The position numbers and the translations under genes are program-made. From the NCBI GenBank assembly GCA_903900705.1, contig CAIUOG010000005.1:1-64000 (forward strand): 64,000 bases of DNA, in the 5' to 3' direction. Positions 51,509 to 61,106 of this stretch are shown piece after piece. Within the stretch, counting starts at the first letter, position 1. Each line of letters opens with the position of its first letter. Source of the stretch: an uncultured Acidobacteriia bacterium (GTDB taxonomy: Bacteria; Acidobacteriota; Terriglobia; Bryobacterales; Bryobacteraceae). The notes below the pieces were generated by a model. The model saw only the letters and a program-made list of their open reading frames with translations. It did not search any database and was not told where the DNA came from.

Positions 51509-54500
51509 CTACTGCTTTTGGGAAACCCGGACCCAGTCCACCAGCATTTGTTGCGGGAATGTGGAGGTGGCGTCGGGATTGCCCGGCCAACTGCCGCCAA
51601 CGGCAACATTGAGAAGAAGGAAGAAGGGATGCTGGTACACCCAGGTTGTCCCTTTTGGGATCTTTGTATCGGAGGCGGAGAAGCACTTCAACCCATCCAC
51701 AAAAAAAGTGATTGTGCCGGGGGCCCACTCGACACCGTAGACATGGAAGTCGTCCGCGAACTTCGCCCCGCCTGGCAGCGTGTAAGGGCCCCCGATGCCA
51801 TTGCCGCCGGAGTAGCCGGGCCCATGAACTGTTCCGTGAATCATGGAGGGTTCCCGGCCGATGTTCTCCATGATGTCGATTTCGCCGCAGTTTGGCCAGC
51901 CGGTGGCCGCTATATCCGCGCCGAGCATCCAGAAAGCCGGCCAGATTCCCTGGCCATACGGCACCTTGATTCGCGCTTCCACCCGGCCGTAAGTAAAGCT
52001 GAACTTATCCTGCGTTTTGAGGCGGGCCGACGTGTAAGTATTACCCGGAGTCTTCAGCGCCTGAATGACCAGGTTGCCATTCCCATCCTGATAGACATTG
52101 TTGGTGGAACTGGTGTAACTTTCGAGTTCCTGATTACCCCAGCCGCCACCGCCCAGATCGTAGTTCCATTTTGCGGAATCCGGAGAAGTACCCGCCGCGC
52201 CGTTGAATTCTTCGCTCCACACCACCTTCCAGCCGCTGGAAGCCGTGACCTGGGAAACCGCGTTTTGTGGGACACCGGCGGGCATACAGGCATTGATCTG
52301 CGTCACTCCGGGATATACCAGTCCGGTGAAACCGGCGGCGCAGGACTGCGCGGGAACTCCGCCGAAGGCAAGCGTCATGGGATGGACCGGCGCCGGGAAA
52401 GTGGGGGCGACAGGCAGTTTGCCGTCTGAGTTGGCTGGGGAGACGGAGCCTTCACCAGTGGTAAACAGAGTCACGATGTCATTCGCCTTTGGCGCGACAT
52501 AGTCGGAGTTGCAGGAGATCTTACCCGCGTTCAGGTTGACGACGACCGCTGTGTCCGGCCTGGCCGGGCCGCACCCAAATACGCCGGGGATGGCCGTCGC
52601 GACAGGCACGGTGACCGCGGCCGTCGGCACGCCGAGGTATTCGACCTGTACATTGGTGGTCCCCGACACACTATACGGAACCAGGGCGGCCACCTGCCCG
52701 TTCAGGGCATAGATCATCGGCGCCGGTTTGCCATCGAAAAGAACGCGCGTGTCACCAACGACGGCAGGCAACTGGCCAGTGGAGTCATAAGCCGCGGAGA
52801 CAAAATTCGCCGGACCAAAGCCATTGCCATAAATGGCGACCAACTCACCGGGAGCCACCGCCGCCCCTTCATAACTGGCGGCGTTGACAATGCCGTTGGT
52901 TGCGATGGAACCGGCTGGAATTGTGCCCTGAGCGAGGTAAGCCGGCGCGGTGGCGGAGGCCAGGGTCAGTGACCGGGTCGATGTCCCGGAAGGCGTGGTA
53001 ATGGTCACGTCGTAGTCACCGAGGAAGCCGCGGGTGCGGTAGATGCCGTCAGAACCGGTTGTGCCGGTGACGTCCGTCCACCATTGGTTGTAGATCAGAT
53101 CGTTCCACGCCGCATAGTTGGGCTTGGTGGACCAGTCCTTGTGAATCATGGCGGCCCGCGGCAGCCAGTGAGCGCCCTCCCAGAAGCCCCAGATCATGAA
53201 GCCTTTCATGGCGGGGTGCGCGAAGCAGACGGTCAGGAAGTCCCGGGTGTAATCGGCCTGAATCTGGTCGTCGGCAATGTTGATGTCGAACTCGGTGACC
53301 TGAAGATCTTTGCCGAAGGCCGCGAACTCGTTGAGGAGTTCGGTCACACGGTCGGGCGGGGTGAGGTTGGAGTCGAAGTGGGACTGGAGACCGATGCCAT
53401 CGAGGGGTCCACCGTTATCGAGGATGCCCTGGATGATGGAGCGGTAAGCGTTGATGTGACGGAGATCGTAACCGCCCGCTTCCAGAATGCTGTAGTCGTT
53501 GACGTACAGCTTCGCGGAGGGGTCGGCGGCGCGGGCCTGTCTGAACCACGCAGCCATTTCCGGATCACCCAGCACGGCCTGGATGTCCCTGCTGGTGAAC
53601 GGCTCATTGAGAACATCCCACTCGGTAACCTTACCCTTCGCGTACGACATTACATCGGTGAAGTGGCCGGCGATGCGGGTCCGCAGTTTCTCCGTATCGA
53701 GCGGCGTGGCCTTCAGCATCGTCTGCACATCGGTGGGCAGGTTGCTCATGTTCGGCCAGATGACGTTGTGGCCGCGCACCTGGGTGAGGCCATTCTGAGC
53801 GAACCAGGGCAGCATGAAGTCGTCCTGCGCCCTGCCCCAGCTTTCGTAGAACGGCCACTTCAGCGCATTCTCCGTCACGACCTTGTTGAACAGCCGGAGA
53901 ATCGCGTCCCGGTAATTCTGCCCATCGGTGGTCTGCGCCATGAGAACGTCGCCGGCGACCGCTGTGCCAAACCCAAAGGCATGCCGCTTCATCTTCACGC
54001 GTACCTGCGCATTGGGAACGGGCTTTCCCGTGGCATCGCGGGCTACCACGACGAGGTCCCCTTTGCGGTATTTTTCGATATTGGCCGCGGCGAGGGCGCG
54101 CCAGGGCGCATTGGGGTCGTGACCGTCATAAGGCCAGGCGGCAAGACCGAGGCTGGAGTAGGAAACTCCAGGGCCGTAGTCGAGGATGGTGAAGCCGCCG
54201 ATCTGGATCTCCTGGCTGGGGAAGGTGACCCAGAAGCTCAGGTTGTATTCGTTGGCGGCGTAGGTCTGGGCCAGGGTGAACGGGATCTGCACCAGTTTCC
54301 AGGTGGACTTCGCCGGCACGGTGTAGGTGACGGACTTCGTGAACGGCGACACGTTCTGTTCGAGCACGAAGGAGGTAAACGCGGTGCCCGAGGGCGACTG
54401 GAGGGCGCGAATCCAGAATGAGGCGACGGCAACATCGTTCTGTTTCGCGGCGTTGGTGGTGAAGCAGCGGGGACGAATGTCCCAGGGGTTGGCGGTGGCC

Positions 54501-54685
54501 GCAACGTCGCCGGTCTTTACGTCGATGGCGGAGCTGAAGGCCTGGTCCGGCACGGAGACTGTGGAAAGAGTGCCGTTGCCGTCGATTCGGTTGAAGCAGG
54601 AAAGCGGGTCGCCCGACACCAGAGCGACGGGGGCGCCAAGTGCCGGGATGGAGGCGAGAGCCGCTACGAACAGTAGCCGGAACAT
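51509..54685 (-). CDS. Secreted GH10 xylanase - TIGR03437 - GH16 glucanase fusion
   Basis: The 1058-residue protein has a signal peptide (MFRLLFVAALASIPALGA). An N-terminal beta domain (about 20-180, likely carbohydrate binding) is followed by a GH10 barrel (about 190-530). The acid/base Glu is in EWDVLNEPF (about 360) and the nucleophile in VTEFDIN (about 464). A TIGR03437 module (about 630-845) precedes a GH16 domain (about 850-1058) with EIDIMENIG (Glu about 934 and 939). The predicted activities are endo-beta-1,4-xylanase and endo-beta-1,3(4)-glucanase on one chain. The start at 54685 begins the signal peptide; upstream codons do not encode a leader. The gene is divergent from the LytS-like gene. 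Confidence 0.92.
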   Translation of the reverse strand: MFRLLFVAALASIPALGAPVALVSGDPLSCFNRIDGNGTLSTVSVPDQAFSSAIDVKTGDVAATANPWDIRPRCFTTNAAKQNDVAVASFWIRALQSPSGTAFTSFVLEQNVSPFTKSVTYTVPAKSTWKLVQIPFTLAQTYAANEYNLSFWVTFPSQEIQIGGFTILDYGPGVSYSSLGLAAWPYDGHDPNAPWRALAAANIEKYRKGDLVVVARDATGKPVPNAQVRVKMKRHAFGFGTAVAGDVLMAQTTDGQNYRDAILRLFNKVVTENALKWPFYESWGRAQDDFMLPWFAQNGLTQVRGHNVIWPNMSNLPTDVQTMLKATPLDTEKLRTRIAGHFTDVMSYAKGKVTEWDVLNEPFTSRDIQAVLGDPEMAAWFRQARAADPSAKLYVNDYSILEAGGYDLRHINAYRSIIQGILDNGGPLDGIGLQSHFDSNLTPPDRVTELLNEFAAFGKDLQVTEFDINIADDQIQADYTRDFLTVCFAHPAMKGFMIWGFWEGAHWLPRAAMIHKDWSTKPNYAAWNDLIYNQWWTDVTGTTGSDGIYRTRGFLGDYDVTITTPSGTSTRSLTLASATAPAYLAQGTIPAGSIATNGIVNAASYEGAAVAPGELVAIYGNGFGPANFVSAAYDSTGQLPAVVGDTRVLFDGKPAPMIYALNGQVAALVPYSVSGTTNVQVEYLGVPTAAVTVPVATAIPGVFGCGPARPDTAVVVNLNAGKISCNSDYVAPKANDIVTLFTTGEGSVSPANSDGKLPVAPTFPAPVHPMTLAFGGVPAQSCAAGFTGLVYPGVTQINACMPAGVPQNAVSQVTASSGWKVVWSEEFNGAAGTSPDSAKWNYDLGGGGWGNQELESYTSSTNNVYQDGNGNLVIQALKTPGNTYTSARLKTQDKFSFTYGRVEARIKVPYGQGIWPAFWMLGADIAATGWPNCGEIDIMENIGREPSMIHGTVHGPGYSGGNGIGGPYTLPGGAKFADDFHVYGVEWAPGTITFFVDGLKCFSASDTKIPKGTTWVYQHPFFLLLNVAVGGSWPGNPDATSTFPQQMLVDWVRVSQKQ

Positions 54686-54976
54686 TTGCCTACATTCTAG
54701 TGCAGTGGAACAATGCCGTGTGGGTAGCGCGGGCATGAAACGGAAAGCTCGCCTGGAAAAAGCATGCACGGCACCGGAACTTATTCGCTCCAGACACCCC
54801 CCTCACTGCCGGGCACGCCAGGCCGAGGTCCCTGCCCATGGCGCCCGGAGCCAGGAGCTGCCGGGTGGCGGTATCGACCATGGCGAGGGCGCCCGCCCGG
54901 CGCTTCGACGTGGAATTTCCGCGGTTCGCCCGGAAGGTGCACGATTCCGCGCCCGCCCGACGCAGAATGGGGCTGT

Positions 54977-56014
54977 ATGAAGCAACTTGTTTTGAAAGGA
55001 ACGTCGCCGGCTGTTCCGCCGATCTCACTCCTGAAGACGGTAATGCTGGGGGCTATTTTCGCGCCTTTTGCCGCGCTGCTGGCATTCCGGCCGGAGGCGG
55101 CGGCCAGCGTGGGGAAACCGCTGCTGCTGGGTTTTTCCGTAGTGGCGGGCGGGCTTTCCAGTCTGCTTTGCACTCTGCCCGTCAAAATACGGCAACCGGG
55201 GAGTCCGCGACGCCTGCTGCCGGGCTTGGCGTTCGGGCTGGCGGGAGTAACGTCCTCCTCGATCACCATGGAAATCGCGTGGTTACTCGGCCACGGTCAC
55301 GCGGGCGGCGGAGTGGACATTCTGAATTTCGCGGCGCTGCTGGGGTTCTGGAATTCGTTTGTACTGCTTTACTTCGAACATACGCGGTCCCGCCTGAAGA
55401 TGCTGACGGCGAAGACGCAGCTCCGGTCGCTGGAAACCCGGATTCAGCCTCACTTCTTCTTCAATACGCTGAACACGATCTCCGCGCTGATTCCCACGCA
55501 GCCGGACACCGCACAGCAGCTGATCAGCCGCCTGGCCAATCTATACCGCAAAAGCCTGCCAGAGGGTGAGGGCAACATGACAACGCTGGCGGCCGAACTG
55601 GAACTGACGCGCGAATATCTGGAAATCGAGAAAGCCCGTTTCGGGGAGCGACTTCAGTACACGCTGCCGGATTGCAGCAGGCCTGGCGACGGCGGCACGT
55701 TGTGTATTCCCTGCCTGACGCTGCAACATCTTGCCGAGAATGCTGTGCGACACGGCATCGCACACCTTCCGGAGGGCGGCACGGTGCGCATCGAACTCAC
55801 TCAGACGGACAGTTCGTTTGAGTTGTTGATCGCAAACCCGGTGGAGGATGCGCGGGATATCGTGCTCGGGACGCTGGTGCGCGAGGGTCATTCGCTGCAA
55901 CTGCTCGCGGACCGCATGCGCTTGCTGTATAGGGGGCAGGCGAGGTTTCAACTGGAACTGGACGAGGAATTTTGTGTCAGAATCACAATTCCGACCCGGC
56001 ACAAATTCCTCTGA
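54977..56014 (+). CDS. LytS-family sensor histidine kinase
   Basis: The 345-residue protein has four hydrophobic helices in the first 130 residues. The His_kinase domain follows, LETRIQPHFFFNTLNTISAL, with the phospho-acceptor His in QPHFFFN. Then comes an HATPase region (CLTLQHLAENAVRHGIAHLP and GHSLQLLADRMRLLYRG). The start at 54977 is the first ATG that precedes the membrane part. The gene is 8 bp from a LytTR regulator gene, so they form one two-component system. No input domain besides the membrane helices is seen. Confidence 0.9.
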   Translation: MKQLVLKGTSPAVPPISLLKTVMLGAIFAPFAALLAFRPEAAASVGKPLLLGFSVVAGGLSSLLCTLPVKIRQPGSPRRLLPGLAFGLAGVTSSSITMEIAWLLGHGHAGGGVDILNFAALLGFWNSFVLLYFEHTRSRLKMLTAKTQLRSLETRIQPHFFFNTLNTISALIPTQPDTAQQLISRLANLYRKSLPEGEGNMTTLAAELELTREYLEIEKARFGERLQYTLPDCSRPGDGGTLCIPCLTLQHLAENAVRHGIAHLPEGGTVRIELTQTDSSFELLIANPVEDARDIVLGTLVREGHSLQLLADRMRLLYRGQARFQLELDEEFCVRITIPTRHKFL

Positions 56015-56022
56015 TCGAACAA

Positions 56023-56760
56023 ATGCGCGTCCTGATTGTAGATGATGAACAGCCGGCCCGCATGGCGCTTCGGCGTCTGTTGAGCGCCGTGCCGGAGGTG
56101 GAGATCGCGGGGGAGGCCGCCAATGGCACGGATGCCATTGAGGCGATGGAAAGTCTGCGCCCGGATGCCGTGTTTCTCGATATCGAGATGCCCGGCCTGA
56201 ATGGCTTTGACACCCTGGCGGAGGTTTCGGGGCCGCCCGCGGTGGTGTTTGTGACCGCGTACAACCAGTACGCCGTGCGGGCGTTTGAAGTGAACGCGGT
56301 GGATTACCTGCTGAAACCGGTTGAGCCGGGCGCGCTGGCGCGGGCGATTCTGCGAATTCAGAACCGGAGCCTGCGCGCGGTTCCTGCAAATCTGCTGGAG
56401 GAACTGCGGTCCGCGCTGCAACCGAAGGCCCCCACCCGGCTGGCGGCGCGGCGGGGAAAGAAGGTGGTGCTGGTCTCCCGCCGGGACATTCTCTATGTGC
56501 AGGCGGAAGAGAGACTGGTGTTCCTGTGCACGGCGGGCGGGCGGTTTCTGACGAACAAGACCGTGTCTGAGGTGGAGGCGCTGCTGCCGGCGACGGAGTT
56601 TTTCCGGGTGAGCCGCAGTACGCTGGTGCAACTGGAGGCGGTGGCTGAGATGTTCCCGTGGATGACTTCCGGGGCGTGGCGGGTGAGACTGAGCGACGGC
56701 ACGGAACTCGACGTGAGCCGTGAGCGCGCTCCGCTGCTGCGGGAGGCGGTGGGTCTGTAG
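56023..56760 (+). CDS. LytTR-family response regulator
   Basis: The 245-residue protein has a receiver domain with the acidic pair in VLIVDDEQPARMALRRLL, the phosphorylated Asp in PDAVFLDIEMPGLNG and the Thr/Lys positions (VTAYNQ, VDYLLKPVEPG). The C-terminal LytTR DNA-binding domain has ILYVQAEERLVFLCTAGG and FFRVSRSTLVQLEAV. It is partnered with the upstream LytS-like kinase. Targets are unknown; carbohydrate genes nearby are candidates. Confidence 0.94.
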   Translation: MRVLIVDDEQPARMALRRLLSAVPEVEIAGEAANGTDAIEAMESLRPDAVFLDIEMPGLNGFDTLAEVSGPPAVVFVTAYNQYAVRAFEVNAVDYLLKPVEPGALARAILRIQNRSLRAVPANLLEELRSALQPKAPTRLAARRGKKVVLVSRRDILYVQAEERLVFLCTAGGRFLTNKTVSEVEALLPATEFFRVSRSTLVQLEAVAEMFPWMTSGAWRVRLSDGTELDVSRERAPLLREAVGL

Positions 56761-56922
56761 GCGGCGGTTGGTCGTGGCGTGTCGGTGGGAGCGGCATTGT
56801 CGGAACCGGCCCGGCGCTCGCGCGTTTTCGATGCCGCGGGAGGCGGTGGCGGCGACTCCGGCTTAGGCCTCGACCTCATGGTTGGTGCGTCTGCGACTTA
56901 ACTGGTCACCCCTCATGGCGGC

Positions 56923-58083
56923 CTAACTGGCGACCGGATTCACGGCAGCGAGGACGCAGCGGACCACGGCGTGGATGTCTTCGGCGGAGAGGCCCTGTTC
57001 GATGGGGAGGGAGAGGACTTCGCGGGCGGCGGCTTCACTTTGGGGGAAATCGCCCTCTTTGTAGCCGAGGTGGGCGAAGCATTCCTGGAGGTGGAGCGGC
57101 AGGGGGTAGTAGACGGCTGAGCCGATGCCCATTTCGGTGAGACGGCTGCGGACCTGGTCGCGGTGGGGGACGCGAAGGGTGAATTGGTTGTAGACGTGAA
57201 ACATGCCTTCGCTTTCGGCGGGCAGCACGATTTGCGATGCGCCGGCGGCCTGGAACTCGCTTCGGTAGAGGGCGGCGTTGGCGCGGCGTTTGGCGGTCCA
57301 GTCGTCGAGATAGCGGAGTTTGACGAGGAGCGCGGCGGCCTGGAGGGTATCGAGACGGGAGTTGATGCCGGTGAGCTGGTGATAGTAGGTCGCGCCGCTG
57401 CCGTGGACGCGCAGGAGACGGAGGCGGTCGGCGAGGGCGGCATCACTGGTGACAATCATGCCGCCGTCGCCCAGGCCGCCGAGGTTTTTGGAGGGGAAGA
57501 AGCTGAGGCAGCCGCAGAGGGACATGGCGGCGGCGGGGCGGGAGTTCTGCTTCGCTCCGATGGACTGGGCGGCGTCTTCCATCACGGGGATGCCGTGACG
57601 CGCGGCCACGGCGTTGATGGCGGTCATATCCGCGCACTGGCCGAAGAGATGGATCGGCATGATGGCTTTGACGGACCGGAGTTCGGCCGGGGTAAGGGAG
57701 TCAAGGTAGCGGGCGAGCAGGCCGGCGTCCATGTTGAAGGTCTGCGGGTCGATATCAACAAAGACAGGGGTGGCGCCGGCGCGCGCGATGGAGCCGGCGG
57801 AGGCGAAGAAGGTGAAGGGGGTGGTGATGACGCGGTCACCGGGAACGACGCCGAGGGCGAGCAGGGGGAGCAGAAGAGCGTCACTGCCGGAGGCGCAGGC
57901 GATGGCGAAGGATGTGCCGCAGTGGGAGGCGATTTGTTCCTCGAGCTGGGCGACTTCGGGACCGAGAATGAAGCGGGAGTGATTGAGGACCTGGGCGATG
58001 GCGAGGTCGAGCTCCGTCCGGATGGCGGCGGTCTGGCGCTGGACGTCGAGGAGTGGAACGGTGCGGGAGTCCGGTGAAGGCAT
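56923..58083 (-). CDS. DegT/DnrJ/EryC1/StrS sugar aminotransferase
   Basis: A 386-residue PLP-dependent aminotransferase: CGTSFAIACASGSDALLLPL, TPFTFFASAGSIARAGATPV, the cofactor Asp in PVMEDAAQSIGAKQ, the Schiff-base Lys in SFFPSKNLGGLGDGGM and the C-terminal YYPLPLHLQECF. It aminates a keto nucleotide sugar used in surface glycans. It stands alone, about 20 kb from the polysaccharide operon, with a possible promoter at 58256-58282. Confidence 0.93.
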   Translation of the reverse strand: MPSPDSRTVPLLDVQRQTAAIRTELDLAIAQVLNHSRFILGPEVAQLEEQIASHCGTSFAIACASGSDALLLPLLALGVVPGDRVITTPFTFFASAGSIARAGATPVFVDIDPQTFNMDAGLLARYLDSLTPAELRSVKAIMPIHLFGQCADMTAINAVAARHGIPVMEDAAQSIGAKQNSRPAAAMSLCGCLSFFPSKNLGGLGDGGMIVTSDAALADRLRLLRVHGSGATYYHQLTGINSRLDTLQAAALLVKLRYLDDWTAKRRANAALYRSEFQAAGASQIVLPAESEGMFHVYNQFTLRVPHRDQVRSRLTEMGIGSAVYYPLPLHLQECFAHLGYKEGDFPQSEAAAREVLSLPIEQGLSAEDIHAVVRCVLAAVNPVAS

Positions 58084-58255
58084 GGGTTTTGGAATGAGGC
58101 CGGTTTGCAGTGTGGTTCAGACGGGGGCTTGCGATTTGCCCACGTGTTTCCAGTGTATTCCGGGGAGGGTATCGGGCCTGGAGGGACGAGTGGCGGGGAC
58201 TGGCGCTACGGTGCGCTTCAGTTCGGAGGAGGTTCAGCGGGAATTGAAAACGTGC

Positions 58256-58282
58256 ATTGTACTTGCGTTTTTCCGGAGTCAG
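58256..58282 (-). promoter_or_regulatory. Possible promoter of the aminotransferase gene
   Basis: On the minus strand CTGACT, 15 bp, TACAAT is found about 170 bp upstream of the aminotransferase start. The spacing is short, so this is weak support. Confidence 0.25.
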
Positions 58283-58371
58283 ATTGCTTGTGATCCCTCG
58301 GTTGGCAGCGCAGGGAAGTCCGTTCCCCGCGGGTATGGACACCTCAACGCGTGTCCTGCCCAGTTGGTTTA

Positions 58372-61068
58372 TCAGTTTCCGAGGGTGATGAGCGTGAGGC
58401 GGGCGTTGGCGGAGGCGGCGCCCTGGGTTTGGAGAGTCAGTTTGTTGTCGCCGGCGGCCAGCGTCAGGCCGCCGGCGAGCGGAGTGGTGGAGAGGGAATT
58501 GCCGTTCCGGTCGAAGGTTCGGAGGGAACCGTCGGCCCAGTATTCGGCGTAATCGCCATCCTTCAACTCGGCGGGGATGGTGAGGGTTTTGCCGCCCAGG
58601 GAAAGTTCCGCGCCGGCGATGCTGCCAGGACGTTCATCGAGCGCCGTGACTTTCGAGATCCGGCAGACGAAGCTGGCGGCCCGGGGGTATCGCATCCAGC
58701 GAAAGTTTACGGCGACCACGTTGCGGTAGTTGAACCAGTACATGGCGGACTTGAAGGAATAGGCGGCGGGGGCGGGTCGAAACTCGGCGAGCGTGCGGCT
58801 GGTACCTGGCTCATTGAGAATGACGGAGCGGGGACCGGCGAAGTTGAGATCGATGTAATAGTCGCGATAGAAGCCGTCGGCGGTCTCCAGCTGGACATTC
58901 AGCACGGGTGTCTCGGTGAGGTTCTGCGGCAGGGCGACATCAAGATCAACAGCGAGATCGATGGCGAGGGCGCGATGCCGTTCGAGATCGACAGGTTTGG
59001 GCAGAACGACGCGGCGGATGAGGGCACCGGGCATCGGCGCGGAGTTTGGGCCGAAGTTTGGCGGGGGCGCGGTGAAGGGCTGGGCTTCCGCACTAAATAA
59101 CGTCAGGTTGGAAGGAGCGCCCAAGGTGGCCGGAACGGGGACCGACTGGAGGCGGAATTTCAGCGGCTGAGCGGGGAAATCGTTTCGAAACGTCAGCTCG
59201 CCCGGGAGTGAGAGGTTGTGGGAGTCATAGCGAATCGGATGAAACTCGCCGGGGCTGGTCATATGCCATTCCCCGGTTTCCAGAGTGCCGCGAACCGGTT
59301 TGGGGATTGCCCCGCTTAAGCGCAGCGTTTCATAGCGGCCGAGGAGACGGAGCATTTCATCGGTACGGCCGTTGGCGTGGAGTGCGTCGAGGGTGGTTTC
59401 GAGTGAGACCGGGGAGTCGAGCGCGGCCATGCGGACGGCGTAGTATTCGACTTCGTCGGGCGTTGTGGCGGGGCGGTCAGGAGCGTCGCGAAGGAAGCCG
59501 GTCCAGCCGAGTTCGGCGGGCATGAAATTGAGGAAGTAGCCTTTCCAGGCGTCGGCAATCTTGTGGTAGTCGAGATATTGGCGGACGGCTACAGCGGAGA
59601 AGTCGTCGCTGGCGAGGCGGGAGAAGATGTGCCAGGTCCATTGGTTAACGCCGGAGCCCTGCGCGAGGAGGTCGCGTTGTGAGCGCTGCCAGATCTGCTG
59701 CTGGTGAACACCATTCCAGTACCACGCGGGGCCGTTTCGGGCATTGATCTCGCCGGCATCGAAGTAGATCATGTCGAAGCCGCAGCGATTGATGAGGCCG
59801 GAGATGCGGTCCGCGATTTCAGTGGCCAGGGGGCCGCGCAGGTCGGCGACGTAGGAGCCATCGTAGTCGACCAGATGACGGATGGCGGCGCCGGCCGGGT
59901 GCGCGGCGGGCTTTGTTTTCGAATAGCCGCGAAGACATCCGGTGAGTTTCGAGCCGGAGATTCCGGCGCAGTGGAGGATTTCATCCTCAATGCGGACATC
60001 ATTGGCAGGGCCGTAGGAGGCGACGCCGTTGGGGGGGAAGCCGGTGAGTGCGGCCGCGGAGGAAAACACGTCCGCCGCAGGCGGCAGATCGGCGGCGAGC
60101 CGGGCCTGCGCGTCTTCCAGAAGGGCCGGAAGGGGAGTTCTGGCGACGATGGGATCGGTTTTCGCGATGAGACTTGTCATCATGTGCATACCGACCTTGA
60201 GGCCGGCGGCGTGGCATTTCGCGATCACGGCTTTCAGGCTGTCTTCGCCGCCGGGGAAATTATTGAGATTGATGGGGTAAGACCCTCTGGAGGCCGACCA
60301 GGTGCCGGTGTAGACGAGAATGTAGCGGAAGCCGCCTTCGAGGGCGTAGCGAATGGTTTCGTCGGCATTCTTCTCCGTGAGGTCAGTGAAAAGGTAACTG
60401 GTGCGGACATCCGGCGACGCTTTTGCCCAGACGCCGCCCAGGTGTGGGGAGGGGAGGTGATTGGCTTCCTCGACCTGACGGATGAGATCTTTGAACCGCG
60501 GTTCGGGGGAAACGAGGATGGCGACTTTTCCGCCGGTCACGCCGAAGCCGGAGTAGACGAGGGAACGCAGCCCGCGCCCGAAGAGCAGCGAATTGACGTT
60601 CTGGCTGAGGCTCATGAGGCAGACGGCCGCCTGGCTGTCCCAGCGAACGGCGAGTATGCCGCCACCGTTCTGAAGAGGGGCGTCGAGCTGCATTAACTGC
60701 ACCTCTTCGACGCCCTCGCCGGTGAGCGAGACCAGTTCCACGACGAAGTAGTTGGGGGGAGAAGTAAAACGGAATTCCGCGGTCACGCCGGAGACGCCGA
60801 ATTCGGTGTGAACGGTTCCGGCGTCCGTAATGGTGGCCGCGGTGGCCGGGAACAGCTGTCCATTCTTCGTTACGGCGGCAAAAGGCAGGGTGGCGGTCTG
60901 CAGGAGACTTTTGTCGGAGCCCGTGAGAGTGAGACTCCGCACGGCGGCGTCTGAGCCGATGACCAATTGCGCGAGGCCGTTGCGGAAGGTGAAGTCGGCG
61001 GCATTGGAGCGCCGGCTGAGAAGCAGGAGGAAGAAGAGCGTGAGGATCGGTTTCAGACTGTGGCGCAT
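58372..61068 (-). CDS. Large secreted protein with glycosidase-like TIM barrel, family unassigned
   Basis: The 898-residue protein has a signal peptide (MRHSLKPILTLFFLLLLSRR). A beta-sandwich N-domain (about 25-190) precedes a probable TIM barrel (about 210-560) with YALEGGFRYILVYTGTWSAS, KCHAAGLKVGMHMMTSLIAK and GFDMIYFDAGEINARNGPAW. The DAGE acidic residues sit where GH27/GH31/GH36-like enzymes hold a catalytic Asp. C-terminal beta domains follow (LRTFDRNGNSLSTTPLAGG). I would expect a glycan-degrading role but cannot name the family. Confidence 0.6.
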   Translation of the reverse strand: MRHSLKPILTLFFLLLLSRRSNAADFTFRNGLAQLVIGSDAAVRSLTLTGSDKSLLQTATLPFAAVTKNGQLFPATAATITDAGTVHTEFGVSGVTAEFRFTSPPNYFVVELVSLTGEGVEEVQLMQLDAPLQNGGGILAVRWDSQAAVCLMSLSQNVNSLLFGRGLRSLVYSGFGVTGGKVAILVSPEPRFKDLIRQVEEANHLPSPHLGGVWAKASPDVRTSYLFTDLTEKNADETIRYALEGGFRYILVYTGTWSASRGSYPINLNNFPGGEDSLKAVIAKCHAAGLKVGMHMMTSLIAKTDPIVARTPLPALLEDAQARLAADLPPAADVFSSAAALTGFPPNGVASYGPANDVRIEDEILHCAGISGSKLTGCLRGYSKTKPAAHPAGAAIRHLVDYDGSYVADLRGPLATEIADRISGLINRCGFDMIYFDAGEINARNGPAWYWNGVHQQQIWQRSQRDLLAQGSGVNQWTWHIFSRLASDDFSAVAVRQYLDYHKIADAWKGYFLNFMPAELGWTGFLRDAPDRPATTPDEVEYYAVRMAALDSPVSLETTLDALHANGRTDEMLRLLGRYETLRLSGAIPKPVRGTLETGEWHMTSPGEFHPIRYDSHNLSLPGELTFRNDFPAQPLKFRLQSVPVPATLGAPSNLTLFSAEAQPFTAPPPNFGPNSAPMPGALIRRVVLPKPVDLERHRALAIDLAVDLDVALPQNLTETPVLNVQLETADGFYRDYYIDLNFAGPRSVILNEPGTSRTLAEFRPAPAAYSFKSAMYWFNYRNVVAVNFRWMRYPRAASFVCRISKVTALDERPGSIAGAELSLGGKTLTIPAELKDGDYAEYWADGSLRTFDRNGNSLSTTPLAGGLTLAAGDNKLTLQTQGAASANARLTLITLGN

Positions 61069-61106
61069 GGTTGGCTTTTCGCCGGTTGCCTACAGAACGA
61101 GTTTAC

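Noticed and set aside
53084-54421. 445-codon plus-strand frame over the GH10 domain
   Set aside because: It is antisense of the xylanase, and no family is recognisable.
55541-56797. 418-codon minus-strand frame over the LytS/LytTR genes
   Set aside because: Pro/Arg/Ser-rich antisense shadow of two confident genes.
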